This document shows, one piece after another, positions 1 to 7,411 of a stretch of DNA of 21,715 bases. The stretch's first letter is position 1; each line of letters opens with the position of its first letter. Made by a program: the position numbers and the translations under genes. The notes beneath the pieces were generated by a model. It did no database searches. It had not been told where the DNA came from and worked only from the letters and a program-made list of their open reading frames with translations. The stretch is from Schleiferiaceae bacterium (lineage in GTDB: Bacteria > Bacteroidota > Bacteroidia > Flavobacteriales > Schleiferiaceae). The stretch is taken from NCBI GenBank assembly GCA_022424815.1, contig JAKMGS010000015.1, positions 1-21,715 of the forward strand. The letters run 5' to 3'.

Positions 1-566
1 GTATCGGGGTCCGGAGTCAACGATAACGCTTGCTTGCGTCTGCGCTCATATTGTACCTCCAATTCTTCTTGATAGGAAGCTTGAGATTCAGATAATTCGG
101 CCAATTTAGTCTCATCTAAAGCTAAATTTGTTCCGTATAAAGCCGCCCCAGCCGGTAAAATATCCCTCCTCAAATGAGGATTTGACGTTTCAATGGTACG
201 CAACGTTACACCTCCCTCATCGGCAATATCCTCTAGTAATAGATGACCTCCTGAAAATTCAAAAGTTGCTAAGGGTTCGACTTGGCCGTCTTCGTTGTAA
301 TAACGTAGCGCAGCAACCTTTCCTTTAACCGGATCGAATCTCTCGTCAATGAAATCATTAATAATGAGCCCCATTCTCACGGCTTGCACCCGCGTCAAGG
401 CCAAGACCTCCTCGCTCGCCCAACCGGCTGGAGAAAAAGTACCAGATTCTCCTTCCAACTCCCAAGTAACATCTTTTAGTGTATCGGCGGTTAACGCAGA
501 TAATGTGACGCTGCCTAAGAATTGAAACAGGAAAAAAAGCAATGCTATGTGAGTGGATTTCGTCAT
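1..566 (-). CDS. Secreted protein of unknown function, 3' end cut by window edge
   Basis: An open frame of 188 codons runs from ATG at 566 to the window edge with no stop, so the C-terminus is missing. The N-terminus (MTKSTHIALLFFLFQFLG) is a clear signal peptide: basic start, long hydrophobic core, small residues near position 20-25. The mature part has a plausible beta-rich stretch (TWELEGESGTFSPAGW) and ends in a charged, probably helical segment rich in Glu, Gln and Arg. I do not recognise a family. A TAnnTTTG box ends eight bases before the ATG, which supports this start and suggests a very short leader. GC content (about 42% on one sampled line) is a little below the downstream housekeeping genes. 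The gene is probably a single transcription unit, since the next gene on this strand, rimO, ends 114 bases upstream. That it is exported is well supported; its role is unknown. Confidence 0.7.
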   Translation of the reverse strand, partial: MTKSTHIALLFFLFQFLGSVTLSALTADTLKDVTWELEGESGTFSPAGWASEEVLALTRVQAVRMGLIINDFIDERFDPVKGKVAALRYYNEDGQVEPLATFEFSGGHLLLEDIADEGGVTLRTIETSNPHLRRDILPAGAALYGTNLALDETKLAELSESQASYQEELEVQYERRRKQALSLTPDPD

Positions 567-574
567 CGTTCTTT

Positions 575-582
575 CAAAGATA
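575..582 (-). promoter_or_regulatory. Bacteroidota -7 box (TATCTTTG) for the secreted protein
   Basis: TATCTTTG on the minus strand matches the Bacteroidota TAnnTTTG -7 consensus and ends eight bases before the ATG at 566. I see no convincing TTG -33 element about 19-20 bases upstream. If the box is centred at -7, transcription starts near 571, leaving a leader of about five bases. Confidence 0.5.
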
Positions 583-680
583 ACGCTTCCCAAAAGGCTT
601 TTATCACAGAAAAGACCATTGAACTATTGATCTATTCACAACTCTTGGTTAAAAACTATAAGGGGTAGATCACTAGCTCG

Positions 681-1994
681 CTATACTGGGCGACCAATGA
701 GGTCGTAATCGTGCGCATCAACGACTTCTACTTCGCAGAAATCCCCGATTTTTAGGTAGATATCTTCCGCTGGGATCAAGACTTCATTGTCTACATCTGG
801 GCTATCAAATTCCGTGCGCCCGATGAAATAGCCTCCCTCCTTGCGGTCGATGAGTACTTTGTAGGTGTGTCCAATTTTTTCTTGGTTCAACGCACGCGAA
901 ATGTCCATCTGAACGGCCATGATCTCGTCTACACGTTGTTGCTTTATTTCCGCAGGCACATCGTCCTCCAAAGAATAGGCATGGGTGTTCTCCTCATGAC
1001 TGTAGGCAAAGACGCCCAAACGGTCGAAGCGCTGCTCACGCACCCAGTCCAACACCACTTGGTGGTCTTCCTCCGTCTCACCAGGGTAACCCGCAATCAA
1101 CGTAGTTCGTATGGTAATGCCCGGCACTTTTTCACGCATTTTAGCCAACAAGGCATCCGTCTTCGCCTTGGTGGTGCCGCGGCGCATGCTCTTTAATACC
1201 GGATCGGCGATGTGCTGCAGTGGAATATCGATGTAGTGACACACCTTAGGCTCTTCGCGAATGACATCTAGGACATCCTCCGGGAATCCTGAAGGGAACA
1301 AATAGTGCAATCTGATCCACTCAACGCCCACGACTTTCACCAAGGCACGCAGCAAATCCGCCAGCTTGCGCTCTTTATATAGATCTAAACCGTAGTAGGT
1401 CAAATCCTGTGCAATCAGGATCAATTCCTTCACGCCTTTTGCTGCCAATTTCTCGGCCTCAATGACCAAATCCTCGATCGGCGTCGACTTATGTCCACCG
1501 CGCATCAACGGAATAGCACAGAAACTACATGGACGATCGCAGCCCTCTGCAATCTTCAAATACGCAAAGTGCTTGGGCGTCGTGGTCATGCGCTCCCCAA
1601 CTAATTCGTGTTTGTAATCTGCCCCTAAGGTCTTCAACAACAAGGGCATATCACGGGTCCCGAAATAGGCATCCACATCAGGAATCTCTTGTTCTAGATC
1701 CGGTTTGTAGCGTTCCGACAAACACCCCGTCACATACACGTGATCCACCAAGCCACGCTCCTTCTTATCCGCGTAGTGCAAGATGGTATCAATACTCTCC
1801 TGCTTTGCATTATCAATAAAGCCACAGGTGTTGATCACCACAATGTTGCCTTCCTCTTCTTCCGGTGCTTCATGGGTGACTTCTTTGCCGTTGGCTTTGA
1901 GTTGTCCCATCAATACCTCTGAATCGTAGATGTTCTTAGAACATCCCAAGGTCACCACATTGATTTTGTTCATTTTAGGGCTTTTCGTGCGCAT
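681..1994 (-). CDS. rimO: Ribosomal protein S12 methylthiotransferase RimO
   Basis: This radical-SAM enzyme adds a methylthio group to a conserved aspartate of ribosomal protein S12 in the cytoplasm. The 437-residue length is normal. The N-terminal UPF0004 domain carries the auxiliary cluster cysteines C18, C57 and C91. The radical-SAM motif CDRPCSFC (C152, C156, C159) follows, and the C-terminus (after about residue 370) is a TRAM domain. The LGCSKN and RRGTTK signatures separate it from the tRNA enzyme MiaB with reasonable certainty. The start at 1994 gives MRTKSPKMNKINVVTLGCSKN, the N-terminus I recall for flavobacterial RimO; a second Met at 1973 is possible. The frame opens only three bases after the ftsY stop, so the two are almost certainly cotranscribed. 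Linkage of ftsY and rimO behind rpmB-rpmG is common in Flavobacteriia. Confidence 0.95.
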   Translation of the reverse strand: MRTKSPKMNKINVVTLGCSKNIYDSEVLMGQLKANGKEVTHEAPEEEEGNIVVINTCGFIDNAKQESIDTILHYADKKERGLVDHVYVTGCLSERYKPDLEQEIPDVDAYFGTRDMPLLLKTLGADYKHELVGERMTTTPKHFAYLKIAEGCDRPCSFCAIPLMRGGHKSTPIEDLVIEAEKLAAKGVKELILIAQDLTYYGLDLYKERKLADLLRALVKVVGVEWIRLHYLFPSGFPEDVLDVIREEPKVCHYIDIPLQHIADPVLKSMRRGTTKAKTDALLAKMREKVPGITIRTTLIAGYPGETEEDHQVVLDWVREQRFDRLGVFAYSHEENTHAYSLEDDVPAEIKQQRVDEIMAVQMDISRALNQEKIGHTYKVLIDRKEGGYFIGRTEFDSPDVDNEVLIPAEDIYLKIGDFCEVEVVDAHDYDLIGRPV

Positions 1995-1997
1995 GGA

Positions 1998-2951
1998 TTA
2001 CTTATTGAATAAGCTTGAGGCAAATGCCTGTGGATTAAATAGTTGTAGATCTTCTATTCCCTCACCGACACCGATGAATTTCACGGGAATGTTCAGCTGA
2101 TCTGAAATGCCGATGACCACCCCACCTTTTGCAGTACCGTCGAGCTTAGTCACGGCCAAAGAGGTGATCTGTGTTGCCTCGGCAAAGGCTTTGGCTTGCA
2201 ATAATGCGTTCTGTCCCGTAGATCCGTCGAGTACCAGAAGCACTTCATGCGGTGCACCAGGAATGACCTTGTCCATCACACGACGCACTTTCGACAACTC
2301 CTGCATGAGGTTGGTTTTATTGTGCAATCGACCTGCCGTATCAATAATGGCAAGGTCTGCATCCTTACTCACGGCATGTTGTAATGTATCGAATGCCACA
2401 GACGCCGGATCCGAGCCCATCTGCTGCTTGACTACGGGCACGCCGGTGCGCTCGCCCCAAACCACTAACTGGTCAATGGCCGCCGCACGGAAGGTATCGG
2501 CTGCACCCAAGACGATGTTGTAGCCCTTCTGTTTAAACTGGTGGGCCAATTTTCCTATGGTCGTCGTCTTACCTACACCGTTCACCCCTACTACCATTAG
2601 TACATAGGGGCCTTCGGATTTAGGAAGTTCGAAATCTTCCCACATGCCACCCTCGTGTTTCATCAAGTTCGAGATGATCTCGTACAGCATGTCCATGAGC
2701 TCGTCCTCACCCATTACCTTGACACGGGCAACGCGCTCCTCGAGAGCTTCGATGATTTTTACGGTCGTATCTAAACCCACATCTGAGGTAATCAATGCTT
2801 CTTCGATCTCGTCGAGCACATCGTCGTCCACCGTGCTTTTACCGGCTACGGCGCGAGTAATCTTTTCAAAGACACTACTACGTGTCTTCTCAAGGCCTTG
2901 ATCTAAGGTCTCTTTCTTGTCTCTCGTGAAGAATTTTGAAAAGAAGCTCAT
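1998..2951 (-). CDS. ftsY: Signal recognition particle receptor FtsY
   Basis: FtsY is the membrane-associated SRP GTPase that docks ribosome-nascent chain complexes with Ffh at the translocon. The 317-residue protein has a short N-terminal region and helical N domain (about 20-100) followed by the G domain. Visible GTPase motifs are GVNGVGKTT (122-130, P loop), DTFRAAA (152-158), DTAGR (204-208) and TKLDG (268-272). The long acidic A domain of E. coli FtsY is absent, as is usual in this phylum. The start MSFFSKFFTRDKK gives a basic, aromatic N-terminus suited to membrane binding. A terminator hairpin lies 20 bases upstream of the start, and no TAnnTTTG box is visible in the gap, so expression may rely on read-through from the ribosomal protein genes. 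rimO follows directly. Confidence 0.97.
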   Translation of the reverse strand: MSFFSKFFTRDKKETLDQGLEKTRSSVFEKITRAVAGKSTVDDDVLDEIEEALITSDVGLDTTVKIIEALEERVARVKVMGEDELMDMLYEIISNLMKHEGGMWEDFELPKSEGPYVLMVVGVNGVGKTTTIGKLAHQFKQKGYNIVLGAADTFRAAAIDQLVVWGERTGVPVVKQQMGSDPASVAFDTLQHAVSKDADLAIIDTAGRLHNKTNLMQELSKVRRVMDKVIPGAPHEVLLVLDGSTGQNALLQAKAFAEATQITSLAVTKLDGTAKGGVVIGISDQLNIPVKFIGVGEGIEDLQLFNPQAFASSLFNK

Positions 2952-2970
2952 TGTTCAATGGGTTAGATAT

Positions 2971-2995
2971 AAAAAAACCACTCCGGGGAGTGGTT
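2971..2995 (-). terminator. Intrinsic terminator after DUF4295, before ftsY
   Basis: On the minus strand the hairpin AACCACTCC/GGAGTGGTT (small loop) is followed by a run of T, partly shared with the stem. It lies 26 bases after the DUF4295 stop and 20 bases before the ftsY ATG. It probably makes ribosomal protein mRNA more abundant than ftsY mRNA by partial termination. Confidence 0.75.
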
Positions 2996-3020
2996 CAAAT
3001 ATCGGTATTAAGACGGAATC

Positions 3021-3167
3021 TTATTTCAAGAAGTCGTTCGCCATGTCCTTAGACACAACACGCTCTTCGAAAGAGTATGATCCTTTAGGAGTCTTAACAG
3101 CTTTAATCACCTTAGTGAACTGCTTTGCATCTGCGCTCTTAAGCGTTGCTACTACTTTCTTTGCCAT
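3021..3167 (-). CDS. DUF4295 family small basic protein
   Basis: A 48-residue ORF begins MAKKVVATLKSADAKQ and ends in DMANDFLK. The start, size and position match the DUF4295 family, which I know as a Bacteroidota-specific small protein encoded after rpmG. It is lysine-rich, has no signal peptide or membrane segment, and starts one base after the rpmG stop, so it is translationally coupled to the ribosomal proteins. This context suggests a ribosome-associated role, but no function is established to my knowledge. A terminator follows 26 bases after its stop. The gene is easily missed because it is so short. The real-gene call is strong: MAKK start, tight operon spacing and family resemblance. 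Confidence 0.9.
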   Translation of the reverse strand: MAKKVVATLKSADAKQFTKVIKAVKTPKGSYSFEERVVSKDMANDFLK

Positions 3168-3168
3168 C

Positions 3169-3351
3169 TTACTTAATCTCTTTGTGAACAGTCATACGCT
3201 TCAAGATGGGGTTGTATTTCTTCAACTCCATACGGTCTGGCGTATTTTTCTTGTTCTTAGTTGTGATATAACGAGAAGTACCTGGCATACCTGACTCTTT
3301 GTGCTCGGTACACTCTAGGATTACTTGAACGCGGTTACCTTTCTTCGCCAT
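3169..3351 (-). CDS. rpmG: 50S ribosomal protein bL33
   Basis: bL33 is a small basic protein of the large ribosomal subunit near the E site. The 60-residue sequence shows the family pattern: MAKKGNRVQVILECTEHK, then SRYITTKNKKNTPDRMELKKYNP, then the basic tail. Only one cysteine (C14, in LECTEH) is present, so this is the zinc-independent type without the two CxxC pairs. It lies eight bases after the rpmB stop and one base before DUF4295, in the standard Flavobacteriia order rpmB-rpmG-DUF4295. It should be expressed from the promoter upstream of rpmB. Confidence 0.97.
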   Translation of the reverse strand: MAKKGNRVQVILECTEHKESGMPGTSRYITTKNKKNTPDRMELKKYNPILKRMTVHKEIK

Positions 3352-3359
3352 GTCCTAAA

Positions 3360-3599
3360 TTATTTTACGACGAATCCTTTTGCTTCGGCTTCTTTAAGCA
3401 CAGCAGAGATTCCTTTTTTATTGATCGTTTTCAAAGTCGAAGCAGCAACTTTCAACGTTACCCAACGGTCTTCCTCAGGGATGTAGAACTTCTTAGTGAA
3501 CAAGTTCGCGTTGAACTTACGCTTGTTCTTCTTATTTGAGAAAGATACGTGGTTTCCGGTCATTGCCTTCTTACCTGTCAAATCACAAACACGTGACAT
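3360..3599 (-). CDS. rpmB: 50S ribosomal protein bL28
   Basis: bL28 belongs to the large ribosomal subunit. The 79-residue sequence opens MSRVCDLTGKKAMTGNHVSFSNKKNKRKF, the classic bL28 N-terminus, and continues with RWVTLKVAASTLKTINKKG. Length is normal for the phylum. It is the first gene of the rpmB-rpmG-DUF4295 unit and has a two-part promoter upstream at 3637-3667, with a leader of about 33 bases. There is no obvious Shine-Dalgarno site, as expected for Bacteroidota ribosomal protein genes. The call is secure. Confidence 0.97.
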   Translation of the reverse strand: MSRVCDLTGKKAMTGNHVSFSNKKNKRKFNANLFTKKFYIPEEDRWVTLKVAASTLKTINKKGISAVLKEAEAKGFVVK

Positions 3600-3636
3600 A
3601 ATCTTATAATCTTATGGGTTGTACCAAAATGGTTTG

Positions 3637-3667
3637 CAAAATTAAGGCAATAAATGTTATTGACCAA
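3637..3667 (-). promoter_or_regulatory. Promoter of rpmB operon (-33 TTGG, -7 TAATTTTG)
   Basis: On the minus strand TAATTTTG (3637-3644) matches TAnnTTTG, and TTGG (3664-3667) lies 19 bases upstream, the spacing known for the Bacteroidota housekeeping sigma factor. The predicted start is near 3633, 34 bases before the rpmB ATG. The -33 element sits just downstream of the cinA stop codon. Confidence 0.75.
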
Positions 3668-3671
3668 CTAT

Positions 3672-4916
3672 TTAAGAGCTGTAATCTTCAACTTCTTTAA
3701 GCAAGTTATTAAGGGCTGCAAAAATAGTTTTTTGAATGTTGCGCTCACGGACCTTTCCAAAGGTGAATTTCTCAGTAATGGTACGGGTTGGGCCTGCAAT
3801 TGCAATCCAGCTTGTACCCACCGGCTTTTCGGGTGTTCCGCCCCCTGGTCCGGCAATTCCACTGACCGCTACGGCGAAATCTACATTTAATCTGTGGCGT
3901 GCACCCTCCGCCATCTGGCCAACAACCTCTTCACTCACCGCTCCTTTGGTCACGATAGTGTTGTGATCCACACCGAGCATGGTTTCCTTAATATCGTAGC
4001 TGTAGGCCACGATGCTGCCTTGGAAATACGCGGACGATCCCGCCACACTTACCAGAGCAGCGCCTATACCTCCACCGGTGCAGCTTTCTGCCGCTCCTAC
4101 GGTGAGCCCTCTCTTGGTCAAGACCTCTCCCAAGTATTCCTCAATGGCCTTATTCGATCCGTCCATGAGATCATTTCCCACCGCTTTGCGCAATGTTTGT
4201 ACGGCGCGTTGGATGTCGCTTTTTAAATCATCGTTACGCTTTCCACGGGCGGTCAAGCGTAGACGCACAAGTCCTGGTTTAGGCAGGTAGGCCAATTTTA
4301 TGCTGGGCGCAAACTCTCCTTCCAAAGGTTCAATGCGATCCGCCAACACACTTTCCGGCACACCCACCACAAATAACGTATGATGAATGATTTGGTAATC
4401 AATCTCATCTCGAAGCAAGGGAAGCAGTCCATCTTCTACGATGTGCTTCATCTCATAAGGTACCCCCGGCATGCTTATAATACGGCGGCCTTCGTGGCGG
4501 AATAACATCCCCGGCGCCGTACCCTTGTGGTTGAAGATCACCTCACAAATCTCTGGAACCAAGGCTTGCTGTTTGTTGCGCTCCACGGGCGTACGGCCAA
4601 AGCCTTTGAACAGCTCTACGATATGGTCCCACACATCGTCGCGAAAAACCATCTCACTGCCGAAGTATTGCGCCAAGGTTTGCTTGGTCAAATCATCCTT
4701 TGTAGGTCCCAGCCCGCCTGTCATCAGGACGAGTTGAGTTTCGGGATATAGACCCTCAATGGCCCCGGTGATCGCCTCCGGCGTATCTGAAATACTATTG
4801 ATGCGCGTGACCTCAATACCTTCCTCACCGAGCACCTGTCCCAGCCAAGCACTATTGGTATCTACGATCTGCCCAATTAAAATTTCATCGCCTATGGTGA
4901 TAATCTCTGCTTTCAC
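3672..4916 (-). CDS. cinA: CinA family protein (nicotinamide-nucleotide amidohydrolase)
   Basis: CinA-type proteins hydrolyse NMN or related pyridine nucleotides; many are two-domain enzymes. At 414 residues this is the full two-domain form. The N-terminal COG1058/MoCF-like domain starts MKAEIITIGDEILIGQIVDTNS and contains MTGGLGPTKDDLT. The C-terminal PncC amidase domain has AAESCTGGG with the likely catalytic serine at 278, then SVAGSSAYFQGSIVAYS and AVSGIAGPGGGTPEKPVGT. The start codon is GTG at 4916, fixed by the conserved N-terminus and a purine-rich AAAGGA just upstream. A -7 box lies at 4937-4944. The gene is transcribed away from the nucleoside phosphorylase gene; both handle nucleotide breakdown or salvage, though a functional link is only inferred. 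The old 'competence/damage-inducible' name should not be taken as function here. Confidence 0.95.
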   Translation of the reverse strand: MKAEIITIGDEILIGQIVDTNSAWLGQVLGEEGIEVTRINSISDTPEAITGAIEGLYPETQLVLMTGGLGPTKDDLTKQTLAQYFGSEMVFRDDVWDHIVELFKGFGRTPVERNKQQALVPEICEVIFNHKGTAPGMLFRHEGRRIISMPGVPYEMKHIVEDGLLPLLRDEIDYQIIHHTLFVVGVPESVLADRIEPLEGEFAPSIKLAYLPKPGLVRLRLTARGKRNDDLKSDIQRAVQTLRKAVGNDLMDGSNKAIEEYLGEVLTKRGLTVGAAESCTGGGIGAALVSVAGSSAYFQGSIVAYSYDIKETMLGVDHNTIVTKGAVSEEVVGQMAEGARHRLNVDFAVAVSGIAGPGGGTPEKPVGTSWIAIAGPTRTITEKFTFGKVRERNIQKTIFAALNNLLKEVEDYSS

Positions 4917-4922
4917 TTCCTT

Positions 4923-4930
4923 TACTTTTG
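4923..4930 (+). promoter_or_regulatory. -7 box (TACTTTTG) for nucleoside phosphorylase gene
   Basis: TACTTTTG fits TAnnTTTG and predicts a start near 4934, 18 bases before the ATG at 4952. The box includes the TTG of an upstream alternative start codon (4928), so that start would not be transcribed. It overlaps the transcribed leader of cinA. Confidence 0.55.
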
Positions 4931-4936
4931 AGGGAA

Positions 4937-4944
4937 CAAACTTA
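4937..4944 (-). promoter_or_regulatory. -7 box (TAAGTTTG) for cinA
   Basis: TAAGTTTG on the minus strand fits TAnnTTTG and predicts a start near 4933, giving a leader of about 17 bases before the cinA GTG at 4916. It lies inside the leader of the divergent gene, only six bases from the opposing -7 box. Confidence 0.55.
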
Positions 4945-4951
4945 CTATACG

Positions 4952-5806
4952 ATGTCCTATTCTGCGTCTGAACTCATTCTAAATCCCGACGGCAGTGTGT
5001 ACCACCTCGGCCTTCGTGGTGAAGATATCCCCAACCTCGTTTTTACCGTAGGTGATCCAGACCGCGTTTCCAGCATCACTGCACATTTCGACGAAATCCA
5101 TTGGACCAAAATCCGCCGAGAATTCAACATCGTTAGCGGTACCCTGAAAGGCCAAGAAGTATTGGTCCTTTCCACTGGCATGGGCACAGACAATATTGAT
5201 ATCGTCATGAATGAGCTTGATGCTGCGGTAAACATTGATCCTGTAACACGAGAAGACCGCCCATCGTTCAGGAAATTGACCATTATTCGCATCGGTACTT
5301 CTGGGGCTATTGACCCAAACCTACCCTTAGGCACCCACCTTTGCAGCACTGGCGCCCTAAGTTTTGATGGCCTCTTGCCATTCTATGAGCACGACTTCCA
5401 AACTGTAGCCATTGAGGGAGCCCCTTTTGCGCCCTTTTTTATACCAGCGACGTTTAGCGGGGACCAATTATCTTCTATCCCCAACGTCCAAACCGGCATC
5501 ACCGCTACCCTTCCAGGATTCTACGCCCCACAGGGCCGCACCATTCGCTCCACGAGCGTATTCACCCAGGCCATGGACAGCCTCTATACCCAAAGTGTTG
5601 CAGGCACCCACATCACCAATTTTGAAATGGAGACCGCCGGCATCTATGCGTTGGCGCACCTCTTGGGCCATGAGGCCTACAGCTTCTCGGCCCTGCTCGC
5701 CAATCGCAGCCTAGGCACTTTTCATGACGATCCGGCCAGCGCGGTGGAGTCGTTGATTGAAAAGGTGTTGGCTTGGGCGGGGGAATTGGACACTCAAGGA
5801 CAATAA
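4952..5806 (+). CDS. Nucleoside phosphorylase, uridine phosphorylase-like
   Basis: This cytoplasmic salvage enzyme cleaves a nucleoside with phosphate to a free base and ribose-1-phosphate. At 284 residues it has the PNP/UDP family pattern: FTVGDPDRV near residue 31 (phosphate-binding Arg), LSTGMGTDNIDIVMNEL, IRIGTSGAIDPNLPLGT, and NFEMETAGIYAL with M226 and E227 contacting ribose. The full family motif order is intact. The Bacteroidota members I recall resemble uridine phosphorylase more than purine phosphorylases, but the base specificity cannot be read from sequence alone. I chose ATG 4952 rather than TTG 4928 because a -7 box covers 4923-4930. The gene ends at a strong bidirectional terminator shared with rny. 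Confidence 0.88.
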   Translation: MSYSASELILNPDGSVYHLGLRGEDIPNLVFTVGDPDRVSSITAHFDEIHWTKIRREFNIVSGTLKGQEVLVLSTGMGTDNIDIVMNELDAAVNIDPVTREDRPSFRKLTIIRIGTSGAIDPNLPLGTHLCSTGALSFDGLLPFYEHDFQTVAIEGAPFAPFFIPATFSGDQLSSIPNVQTGITATLPGFYAPQGRTIRSTSVFTQAMDSLYTQSVAGTHITNFEMETAGIYALAHLLGHEAYSFSALLANRSLGTFHDDPASAVESLIEKVLAWAGELDTQGQ

Positions 5807-5831
5807 AAAACGCCCCGATCGGGGCGTTTTT
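5806..5831. terminator. Bidirectional terminator between phosphorylase gene and rny
   Basis: A perfect palindrome with CGCCCCGA/TCGGGGCG core flanked by A and T runs overlaps the end of the phosphorylase stop codon and lies 23 bases from the rny stop. The A/T flanks make it a U-tailed hairpin on both strands, so it can stop both convergent genes. Confidence 0.92.
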
Positions 5832-5853
5832 CACAGTTGTAAACCTAGATTTC

Positions 5854-7389
5854 TTACTTCGCCACGTTCACTGAACGCAACTCACGAATCACAGTAACTT
5901 TCACTTGACCTGGGTAGGTCATTTCATTTTGAATCTTTTGAGAGATGTCGTAAGAGATCTGACTTGCCATGGCATCCGTCACCTTTTCACTCTCCACCAT
6001 CACACGAAGCTCACGACCTGCTTGGATGGCATAAGCCTTGGTTACTCCATCAAATTCATAGGCAACGTTCTCCAAGTCTTTTAAACGTTGGATATAGCTG
6101 TCCGCCACCATACGACGGGCACCTGGACGAGCGCCTGAGATGGCATCACAAACTTGGATTATTGGTGAAATCAACGAAGTCATCTCAATCTCATCGTGGT
6201 GGGCACCAATGGCATTGCATACCTCTGGCTTCTCACCGTACTTCTCTGCCCACTGCATTCCAAGTATTGCATGCGGTAAATCAGTTTCTTCATGAGGCAC
6301 CTTACCTATATCGTGCAATAGACCTGCACGCTTGGCCAGCTTAGGATTCAAGCCAAGCTCTGAGGCCATGATGGCACAAAGGTTGGCCACCTCACGGCTG
6401 TGCTGCAACAAGTTCTGACCATAAGACGAACGGTACTTCATACGACCCACAGTCTTAATGAGCTCAGGGTGTAATCCGTGAATGCCTAAATCAATGGCGG
6501 TACGCTTACCAATCTGAATGATTTCTTCCTCAATTTGACGAGTGGTTTTTGCCACCACCTCTTCAATTCGTGCAGGGTGAATACGGCCGTCACTCACAAG
6601 CTTGTGCATAGACAAACGAGCTACCTCACGGCGTACTGGATCGAAACAGCTCAACAAAATAGCTTCTGGAGTATCATCAACGATGATTTCTACTCCGGTA
6701 GCCGCTTCAATGGCTCGAATGTTACGTCCTTCACGACCGATGATTTTCCCTTTGATATCATCGTTTTCAATGTTGAAAACGGATACGGCATTCTCTATGG
6801 CGTTTTCTGTAGCCACGCGCTGAATACTTTGAATGACTACCTTTTTAGCCTCTTGGGAAGCGGTCATCTTCGCTTCCTCTATGGTCGTCTGAATAAAAGA
6901 TTGAGCATCTAGTTTCGCTTTGTCTTTCAACGTTTGAATCATCTGCTCTTTCGCTTCCTCTTCAGTCATGCCTGTCAAGGCTTCGAGCTGCGCGATTTGC
7001 TTGTCACGCAATTTTTCGACTTCCTTTGTCTTGGCCTCAAGCGCTTCACGCTTTTTAGCTAGCGTTTCCTTCTCTTTCTGTAGGTTGCGCTCATCGCGCT
7101 TGTATTCTTGGATACTTTGACGGAGTCTCTCGTCTTTTTCTCGGAACGAGTTTTGACGTTCAGCCAGTTTTTGATCACGCTTTTGTACCGCGCGCTCATG
7201 TTCTTCTTTGAGGTTTAGGAATTTTTCTTTCGCTTCTAGGATGCGGTCTTTTTTATTTTGTTCTGCATCTTTAGCCGCTTCGGAAAGCATTAACGCGCTC
7301 TTTTTTTTCATTGCGTTTTGCCAGAGGACAAAGCCTCCTCCTAAGCCTACCAAAAGCCCAACAACCGCAAAAATTATTTCTGTTGTCAT
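5854..7389 (-). CDS. rny: Ribonuclease Y
   Basis: RNase Y is a membrane-anchored endoribonuclease that starts mRNA decay. The 511-residue protein has the complete architecture: one N-terminal membrane helix (about 3-24), a long charged coiled coil (about 25-200), a KH domain with GREGRN at 218-223 followed by EAATGVEIIVDD, and an HD domain with H359-D360 (LLHDIGKV) and AHHDE downstream. Length is normal. It starts 22 bases after the 3' end of the candidate 6S RNA, and no TAnnTTTG box lies in that gap, so it is probably expressed by read-through or from zapA transcripts. Its 3' end faces a bidirectional terminator. Confidence 0.97.
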   Translation of the reverse strand: MTTEIIFAVVGLLVGLGGGFVLWQNAMKKKSALMLSEAAKDAEQNKKDRILEAKEKFLNLKEEHERAVQKRDQKLAERQNSFREKDERLRQSIQEYKRDERNLQKEKETLAKKREALEAKTKEVEKLRDKQIAQLEALTGMTEEEAKEQMIQTLKDKAKLDAQSFIQTTIEEAKMTASQEAKKVVIQSIQRVATENAIENAVSVFNIENDDIKGKIIGREGRNIRAIEAATGVEIIVDDTPEAILLSCFDPVRREVARLSMHKLVSDGRIHPARIEEVVAKTTRQIEEEIIQIGKRTAIDLGIHGLHPELIKTVGRMKYRSSYGQNLLQHSREVANLCAIMASELGLNPKLAKRAGLLHDIGKVPHEETDLPHAILGMQWAEKYGEKPEVCNAIGAHHDEIEMTSLISPIIQVCDAISGARPGARRMVADSYIQRLKDLENVAYEFDGVTKAYAIQAGRELRVMVESEKVTDAMASQISYDISQKIQNEMTYPGQVKVTVIRELRSVNVAK

Positions 7390-7411
7390 ACCACGTAGGG
7401 TTAAAATTGTT

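Noticed and set aside
628..672. TGATCTA/TAGATCA seven-base inverted repeat between rimO and the secreted-protein gene
   Set aside because: The arms are short, 31 bases apart and not followed by a T run on either strand, so there is no support for a terminator or operator.
4928..4951. Upstream TTG start that would add eight residues to the nucleoside phosphorylase
   Set aside because: The TTG is part of the predicted -7 box and lies before the predicted transcription start, and the added residues are not family-like; ATG 4952 is better.
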